Positions 7,350-11,093 of a stretch of 11,093 bases of DNA are shown here, in pieces. The stretch covers positions 1 to 11,093 of the forward strand of contig NZ_CALIJA010000112.1 in the NCBI RefSeq assembly GCF_938017615.1. Reading direction: 5' to 3'. A program made the translations under genes and the position numbers. Positions within the stretch are counted from its first letter, which is position 1; every line of letters begins with the position of its first letter. The notes beneath the pieces were generated by a model. The model saw only the letters and a program-made list of their open reading frames with translations, was not told where the DNA came from and ran no database searches. The stretch is from an uncultured Campylobacter sp. Its GTDB lineage: Bacteria > Campylobacterota > Campylobacteria > Campylobacterales > Campylobacteraceae.

Positions 7350-8587
7350 GTGGATATCGTGCAGAGGTTTTTAAACTACACCAAGATCAACACCACCACG
7401 AATAGAGTCGCGGGTGCAGCGGGCATAATGCCCTCAAACCCCAAGGAACTCGAGCTTGTGGGTCTCATAAAAAGCGAGCTCGAAGCTCTGGGCATAAAAA
7501 ATATCAACCCCAGCGAGAAGTCGATTTTAATCGCTAAAATTCCCTCAAATTTAGACGCACCCGCTGCGAGCATAGCGTTTTTTGCCCACCTCGATACCAG
7601 CGCCGAGCAGAGCGGCGACACCAAGGCGCAGATCGTAAGATACGAAGGCGGCGATATCTGCCTGAATAAAGAGCTAGAGATCTATCTTAAAGAGAGCGAA
7701 AATGAGGAGCTGCAAGATTATAAAGGAGATGAGATCATCGTAACGGACGGCACCAGCTTGCTAGGCGCCGACGATAAGGCGGCGATCGCAGCGATCGTGA
7801 ATGCACTGGAATTTTTCGTCCAAAATCCGCATATCAAACACGGCGAGATAATCGCTTGCTTCGTGCCGGACGAGGAGCAGGGCTTGCGGGGCGCAAAGGC
7901 GCTGGATGTAAGCGAGATAGGCGCGGATTTTGGCTACTGCCTTGATTGCTGCGGCATAGGCGAGTTTATCTACGAGAATTGGAACGCGGGCGATTGCGTC
8001 GTTACCTTCAAAGGCCAGTCCGCTCATCCGATGAACGCCAAGGGCAAACTCGTAAATTCCTTGCTTTTGGCGCATAAGTTTATCTCGCTGCTGCCTGCGG
8101 GCGAGGCGCCCGAATACACAGAGGGCAAGGAGGGCTATTTTTGGGTCAAGGAGCTTAGCGGCAACAGCGCAAAGACCGTCCTAAAGATCGACGTGAGGGA
8201 ATTTGACGAGAAAAGATACGAGCAGCGTATGGAATTTTTGCAAAAAACTGCGGACGGGCTTCGCGCGATCTGGGGCGATCGGATCGAAATTTCGCTAAAC
8301 GACCGCTACAAAAACGTCTATAACTTTTTGAAAAACGACGAGGCGCCCGCGATACGCTTTGCGAAGCAGGCTTTTAAAAGCTTAAATATCGAGCCCAAGA
8401 TCAAGCCTATGCGAGGCGGCTACGACGGCGCCGTTATCTCGGCAAGGGGCTGCCGTGCCCGAACCTCTTCACCGGCGGGCATAATTTCCACTCGATCTAC
8501 GAGTATCTGCCCGTAGGCTCTTTAAAAGCGGCGAGCGAAGTGGTTAAGCGGATCATAACGCTAGCGGCAGAGGGGGCGCGAGCTTAG
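7350..8587 (+). pseudogene. pepT: Peptidase T (tripeptide aminopeptidase, M20B) with a -1 frameshift near the 3' end
   Basis: PepT removes N-terminal residues from tripeptides using two zinc ions. The first 367 residues match the family: AHLDTS (His80, Asp82), LLGADDKA (Asp141), FVPDEEQG (Glu175/176), LDCCG (Asp199), SAHPMNAKG (His226) and RGGYDGA. After SARG the frame reads 21 unrelated residues and stops at TAG 8514-8516 (388 residues). The frame one base back continues perfectly: GLPCPNLFTGGHNFHSIYEY and on to TAG 8585-8587, restoring a 412-residue enzyme (E. coli 408). The break lies at the GGGG run 8446-8449; a fifth G would repair it. The lost tail carries the last zinc-ligand His. It starts at a GTG with AAAAGG about 7 nt upstream, 12 nt after the carrier stop. 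A sequencing error, a real mutation or slippage are all possible; everything else is intact. Confidence 0.9.
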
Positions 8588-8639
8588 CTCGGCCGCTTTC
8601 TGCTCCGCGCGCAGATTTGATTTTAAATTTGGCTTATTC

Positions 8640-8677
8640 ATTCCGCCGCGAAATTTTATTTGTTCGGCGGAATTTTA
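8640..8677 (+). terminator. Likely terminator of the operon
   Basis: A perfect 9-bp inverted repeat, ATTCCGCCG at 8640-8648 and CGGCGGAAT at 8665-8673, encloses a 16-nt AT-rich loop and runs into TTTT (8673-8676). It lies 53 nt after the restored pepT stop. The large loop lowers confidence. Confidence 0.55.
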
Positions 8678-8735
8678 TCTAGCGGACGGAATTCTGTTTA
8701 GTAAGGCGGAATTTTGTTTTACTAAGTAGAATCCC
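8665..8735. repeat. Degenerate ~20-bp tandem repeat, about 3.5 copies
   Basis: The core GCGGAATTTTRTTTA appears with its GGAATT at 8669, 8688 and 8708 and a weaker GAATCC near 8729, giving a period of 19-20 nt. Copies differ at a few positions each. The first copy doubles as the right arm of the terminator hairpin. Between the copies, TTAGTAA (8698-8704) and TTACTAA (8719-8725) form an extra inverted repeat. Confidence 0.5.
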
Positions 8736-9192
8736 ACGCGGCTATGAAATTTTGCTTTGCTCTGCTGAGCGCGCGGTTTAGCGAGCTCAAAAAGGCGCGT
8801 TATAAAATTTTGCCGCGCCTCTGTTTCACGACTCATCCATTATTGCGCCTTTAATGCTCTTTGCATACGGTGCGACCGCGAATTTTTGCAGCCTGCACGA
8901 CAAGCTGCGGCAAATTTTATATTTCGACGATTTAGATGGCTAGCAGACACGCCGTATCGACCGGTAGAATTTTATTCTCGCGGCAGGCAGAGCGGACGTT
9001 TTTAGCGCAAGTGAGATCTATTTTTCGGGGCGACACAGCGTCGTAAACGGGCCTTAAAAATGGTACGGAATTTCTTTAAATTAAAATGCCGTAATGCGCG
9101 GCTTGCGCTGAATTATCTATAAACCGCGCGGGCTAAATTTAAGCACTCCGTTTAAAATTTCATCGCAGCGCTTTTTATTTTAAAATCTAAGT

Positions 9193-9242
9193 CAAAAAAA
9201 GATTTAAATTTTAAAATTTAGCCCAAAACCTAGCTTGGTTTT
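9193..9242 (-). terminator. AT-rich terminator region for minus-strand transcripts
   Basis: Reading on the minus strand after the pseudogene stop at 9246: a 6-bp stem AAAACC/GGTTTT (9237-9242 with 9225-9230), then the perfect 16-bp palindrome TAAATTTTAAAATTTA (9205-9220), then a run of seven T (9200-9194). Stems are AT-rich and therefore weak, but the U-run is the best in the window. Confidence 0.45.
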
Positions 9243-9245
9243 AAC

Positions 9246-9815
9246 TTAAAATTTTTTACCTGCGCCCTTTGCGCCTAAATTCCTTAAAAATTCCGCGTAC
9301 TCCGCCGCGCCTTTTTCTATCTGCGTGACGCTACTTTCGTAATCCACGCCGGGCGTCTCCTCGGCGCCGTAAAACGCGAAAAATCCGCGCCAGTCCGCAT
9401 GAAAATAGTAGCGGAATGCCGGCTCAAACGGCGCTAAAATCTGCTCCATCGTGAAATGGTACCGCCCGCTAGGCGCGTAGTCGGCGCGCTTGATGCCCGC
9501 GCTCACCGCCAGCGCCACGGCGCGCCCGCGCATGCCCTCGCTTGTGCGCCCATAAGCAAATCCATACGTCATCGTCGCATCGATCCAGCTTTTTAAAATC
9601 GCGGGCGAGGAGAAATTATGCAGCGGAAATTGCAGCACCAGCGCGTCGTGAGATTTGATTATCGCGCGCTCGCGCTCGCCGTCTATCTCGCCGCTAGGAT
9701 ACTCACGCGCTAGGTCGCGCACGGCGAAGCTTTGCACGGCGGCCTCTTTCAAAAACCGTTTGTTTATGAGCTAATTTTCGATGTCGGGATGAGCTAGGAT
9801 GATTAAATTTTTCCT
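9246..9815 (-). pseudogene. Decayed NAD(P)H-dependent oxidoreductase (flavodoxin-like fold, NQO/KefF-type)
   Basis: The intact ancestor would be about 189 residues, beginning with a start then KNLIILAHPDIEN, the phosphate-binding N-terminus of this FMN/FAD quinone-reductase family. At the start position (9815-9813) the codon is AGG instead of ATG, 5 nt after a good AAAGGA. Codon 15 (9773-9771) is TAG. Everything downstream stays in one frame: ALVLQFPLHNFSSPAILKSWID, the TYGFAYG motif, a glycine-rich GRAVALAVSAG strand and the C-terminal helix. The remaining open frame could start only at a TTG (9752) with no Shine-Dalgarno site, and would lack the first beta-strand and flavin-binding loop. 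Two independent lesions make real inactivation likelier than a sequencing error. A family member with an intact start lies at 10966. Confidence 0.85.
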
Positions 9816-9820
9816 ATTTT

Positions 9821-9826
9821 TCCTTT
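9821..9826 (-). promoter_or_regulatory. Relict Shine-Dalgarno site of the oxidoreductase pseudogene
   Basis: AAAGGA on the minus strand, 5 nt before the AGG codon that occupies the expected ATG position. Its correct placement supports AGG being a mutated ATG. Confidence 0.6.
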
Positions 9827-9947
9827 AAAATTTTGGTTTGGGGCGATAAAATTTGCCGCCAAAATCGCAGATAGAACTCCGTTTTGAAATTTTATTTTCA
9901 AATTAGCGGCGGAATTCTGAGGCAAAATTTTAAGGTGAAATTTTAAT

Positions 9948-9961
9948 GCCGAAGCTTCGGC
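9948..9961. repeat. 14-bp perfect palindrome
   Basis: GCCGAAGCTTCGGC, in a spacer otherwise made of AAATTT words. It lies between the peroxiredoxin gene and the relict start of the pseudogene, so it could be an operator or a loop-less hairpin; no partner copy was found in the window. Confidence 0.4.
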
Positions 9962-10051
9962 GCTTAAATTTGACGCCGAAATTCCATAGCAAATTTCAGT
10001 GCATAAATTTTATATTAAAATTTAGCGCCCAAATACGCCGGAGCTCTATTT

Positions 10052-10071
10052 CAAAACGCTGGCTTAGCGCT
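10052..10071 (-). terminator. Candidate terminator of the peroxiredoxin gene
   Basis: Immediately after the TAA, the minus strand reads AGCGCT, loop AAGCC, then AGCGTT, a 6-bp stem with one G-U pair, and runs into TT. The short stem and U-tract make it modest. Confidence 0.4.
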
Positions 10072-10599
10072 TTATTTACTCGCAGCTAGCAGATCTGCGA
10101 GCACCTTTGCGGCGTGATCTTTTGCCTTGACGCTTTTATAGACCTTTAAAATTTTGCCGTCCGCACCGATCAGAAAGGTCGAGCGCACGATACCCAGATA
10201 CTCGCGCCCGTAGTTTTTGCGTACTTGCCACGCTCCGTATAGCTTGGCTACCTCGTGCTGCGGATCGCTCAGCAGGATGTGCTTTAGGCTCTGCTTGGCG
10301 ATGAAGCCCGCGTGGGATTTGGCGCTGTCGGGGCTGATGCCGACGATCACGCAGTCTGCGGCGATGAAATCATCGTACGCGGCGCTAAATTCGCACGCTT
10401 CGGTCGTGCAGCCGGGGGTGTTGTCCTTGGGGTAAAAATACAGCGCGACCCTCTTGCCTGCGAAGTCCTTTAGCGCGACGCTCGCGCCGTCGGCGTTTTG
10501 CAAGCTAAACTCGGGCGCCGCGTCTCCCGCTTGCAGCGTGATTTTGCGCTCGCGATCCTCTGTGCTAAACTCGTCTTCGATCTGTGTTTTTCTCTGCAT
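10072..10599 (-). CDS. bcp: Thioredoxin-dependent thiol peroxidase, Bcp/PrxQ-type peroxiredoxin
   Basis: Reduces hydrogen and organic hydroperoxides in the cytoplasm using thioredoxin. 175 residues from the chosen start, with the AhpC/TSA fold: AGDAAPEFSL (24-33), VALYFYPKDNTPGCTTEACEF (51-71) with peroxidatic Cys64 and resolving Cys69 five residues on (the atypical 2-Cys PrxQ arrangement), then GISPDS, LLSDP and STFLIGADGKI. A longer frame from 10638 exists, but AAGGAAA lies correctly before the ATG at 10599, so that start is used. Compared with the ~156-residue E. coli protein it has about 18 extra polar N-terminal residues. It is monocistronic, flanked by the oxidoreductase pseudogene and its apparently live relative, which makes a small redox-defence neighbourhood. 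Confidence 0.93.
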   Translation of the reverse strand: MQRKTQIEDEFSTEDRERKITLQAGDAAPEFSLQNADGASVALKDFAGKRVALYFYPKDNTPGCTTEACEFSAAYDDFIAADCVIVGISPDSAKSHAGFIAKQSLKHILLSDPQHEVAKLYGAWQVRKNYGREYLGIVRSTFLIGADGKILKVYKSVKAKDHAAKVLADLLAASK

Positions 10600-10603
10600 A
10601 TCG

Positions 10604-10610
10604 TTTCCTT
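10604..10610 (-). promoter_or_regulatory. Shine-Dalgarno site setting the bcp start
   Basis: AAGGAAA on the minus strand, 4 nt before the ATG at 10599. The upstream in-frame ATG at 10638 has no comparable site. Confidence 0.7.
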
Positions 10611-10932
10611 TTTTGAAATTTTCGGGCTCGTAGCCCAAATCGCGGCTAAATTTTAATCTTTTTTCATAAATTTATCCTTGCTTGGATGAAATTTTGCTCC
10701 GTCCGTAGCTGCGCGCGATCGGGTGGATCGCAAGTGAGATCGTTCCAGACAACAAGAGCGGGTCAGGGGCTTGCTTTGCGGCACGCATAAAAACATTTTG
10801 TTGCACATGCCTTGAGGCAGTATGGTACGAGAGCGCTTCGTATCTATCGCGCCTCACAAATCCCATTCCTCACAAGCAAAATAACGCCTCGCTTTCGCAA
10901 GTCCTCTTAATCTACTTTTAGCTTTTTAACGA

Positions 10933-10938
10933 TATGAT
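10933..10938 (+). promoter_or_regulatory. -10 element for the downstream oxidoreductase gene
   Basis: TATGAT, 27 nt before the ATG at 10966, preceded by T-rich blocks (CTTTTAGCTTTTT) in place of a clear -35, a pattern typical of Campylobacter sigma-70 promoters. Confidence 0.5.
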
Positions 10939-10965
10939 TCTGCAAATTTTAACAAAGGAAATAAC

Positions 10966-11093
10966 ATGAAAACGCTCGTGATCTTATCGCATCCCAATTT
11001 CGCCGCCTCGCGCGTGAACAAAGCTCTATCGCAGGTCGCAAAGGGCGCTGCCGGCATGGAGGTACACCATTTGGAGGGGCTTTACGGCACCGA
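10966..11093 (+). CDS. NAD(P)H-dependent oxidoreductase, flavodoxin-like fold, 3'-truncated by window edge
   Basis: The first 42 codons of a gene that runs off the right edge. The start is an ATG with AAAGGAAA at 10954-10961. The N-terminus MKTLVILSHPNFAASRVNKAL is the first beta-strand plus the phosphate-binding turn (SHPN..S..N) of the NQO1/KefF/MdaB quinone-reductase superfamily. It parallels the relict N-terminus of the pseudogene at 9815 (KNLIILAHPD...NKRF). The likely role is two-electron reduction of quinones or nitro compounds by NAD(P)H with bound flavin; the substrate cannot be told from this part. Whether the rest of the gene is intact is unknown. Confidence 0.8.
   Translation, partial: MKTLVILSHPNFAASRVNKALSQVAKGAAGMEVHHLEGLYGT

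Larger units (their letters stand above)
8588..9245. other. Spacer of about 660 nt between the operon and the oxidoreductase pseudogene
   Basis: Holds the operon terminator and the 20-bp repeat. It also contains a 7-bp inverted repeat (AGGCGCG 8793-8799 / CGCGCCT 8814-8820), a protein-like reading frame broken by two TAG codons (8806-9057), and AT-rich palindromes near 9205-9242 that could end minus-strand transcripts. No gene with a start codon and Shine-Dalgarno site is visible in either direction. Confidence 0.5.
10600..10965. other. Divergent spacer with several hairpins and no supported gene
   Basis: Separates bcp (-) from the oxidoreductase (+). From about 10690 to 10920 the AAATTT words that fill other spacers are nearly absent, apart from one at 10689-10694. 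Three local stem-loops follow one another: GCGATC/GATCGC (10715-10731), TGCC/GGCA (10808-10819) and GGTACGA/TCGTATC (10824-10844, one G-U pair). A 64-codon minus-strand frame (10672-10866) covers the same bases; its ATG has no properly spaced Shine-Dalgarno site and I do not recognise it. A GGGCT/AGCCC hairpin (10624-10636) sits in the bcp leader. The stretch could be a structured RNA, a long leader or foreign remnant DNA. Confidence 0.4.

Noticed and set aside
8445..8451. Programmed -1 frameshift signal in pepT
   Set aside because: AAGGGGC does not match the classical X XXY YYZ slippery heptamer, and I see no clear pseudoknot or strong hairpin at the right spacing; a one-base loss in the G run is simpler.
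10600..10638. 13-residue N-terminal extension of bcp from the upstream ATG at 10638
   Set aside because: AAGGAAA is correctly placed for the ATG at 10599, and the extension would run through the leader hairpin and the Shine-Dalgarno site itself.
10740..10800. Signal recognition particle RNA suggested by GGGTCAGGGG
   Set aside because: The invariant GGAAGGAAGCAGCC-type tetraloop region is missing, so it is not a 4.5S/SRP RNA.
10672..10866. 64-codon minus-strand frame upstream of bcp
   Set aside because: The GAGGA abuts the ATG without a proper spacer, there is no recognisable domain, and the region is better described by its stem-loops; not strong enough to call a gene.
1..11093. tRNA, rRNA, CRISPR array, insertion sequence or phage genes
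   Set aside because: No cloverleaf, rRNA segment, regularly spaced direct repeats, transposase or integrase motif was seen on either strand.

Overview
The window looks like a chromosomal segment from an epsilonproteobacterium, most likely a moderately GC-rich oral-type Campylobacter (the C. gracilis / C. rectus / C. showae group is my best guess). This rests on three things: AAATTTT/TAAATTT words recur in nearly every spacer and inside genes, in otherwise GC-rich DNA. The gene content is asaccharolytic and peptide-using. There is a C4-dicarboxylate carrier of the kind tied to anaerobic fumarate/aspartate metabolism. The species is inference; no rRNA or marker gene is present.

Layout. 1-897 (+) is the C-terminal two thirds of biotin carboxylase (accC), followed by a hairpin terminator. 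898-1459 is an AT-word-rich spacer with no convincing gene. 1460-2470 (-) is an unrecognised helical-repeat (TPR-like) protein. 2708-8587 (+) is a tight five-gene operon: an M20 hydantoinase/carbamoylase-type amidohydrolase, an AbgA-type M20 amidohydrolase, peptidase E (aspartyl dipeptidase), a DcuC-family dicarboxylate carrier, and peptidase T with a -1 frameshift near its 3' end. 8588-9245 is a spacer with a likely terminator, a degenerate 20-bp repeat and a possible decayed frame. 9246-9815 (-) is a pseudogene of an NAD(P)H-dependent flavodoxin-fold oxidoreductase, with its start codon lost and an early TAG. 10072-10599 (-) is a Bcp-type peroxiredoxin. 10600-10965 is a hairpin-rich spacer of different composition. 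10966 to the right edge (+) is the start of an apparently intact oxidoreductase of the same family as the pseudogene.

How it may work together (inference). The operon groups three M20-family hydrolases, one aspartate-specific dipeptidase and one C4-dicarboxylate transporter, with gaps of about 1-12 nt and good Shine-Dalgarno sites. This suggests a peptide/amide scavenging module in which small peptides, N-acyl or N-carbamoyl amino acids and Asp-X dipeptides are cleaved in the cytoplasm. Released aspartate would enter fumarate respiration, with the carrier exchanging C4 acids such as aspartate, fumarate or succinate. Peptidase T would finish tripeptides, but as written it loses its C-terminal metal-ligand segment, so either the base call is wrong or that step is lost. 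The right-hand part holds redox and peroxide-defence genes, with one dead and one apparently live copy of the same oxidoreductase family on either side of bcp.
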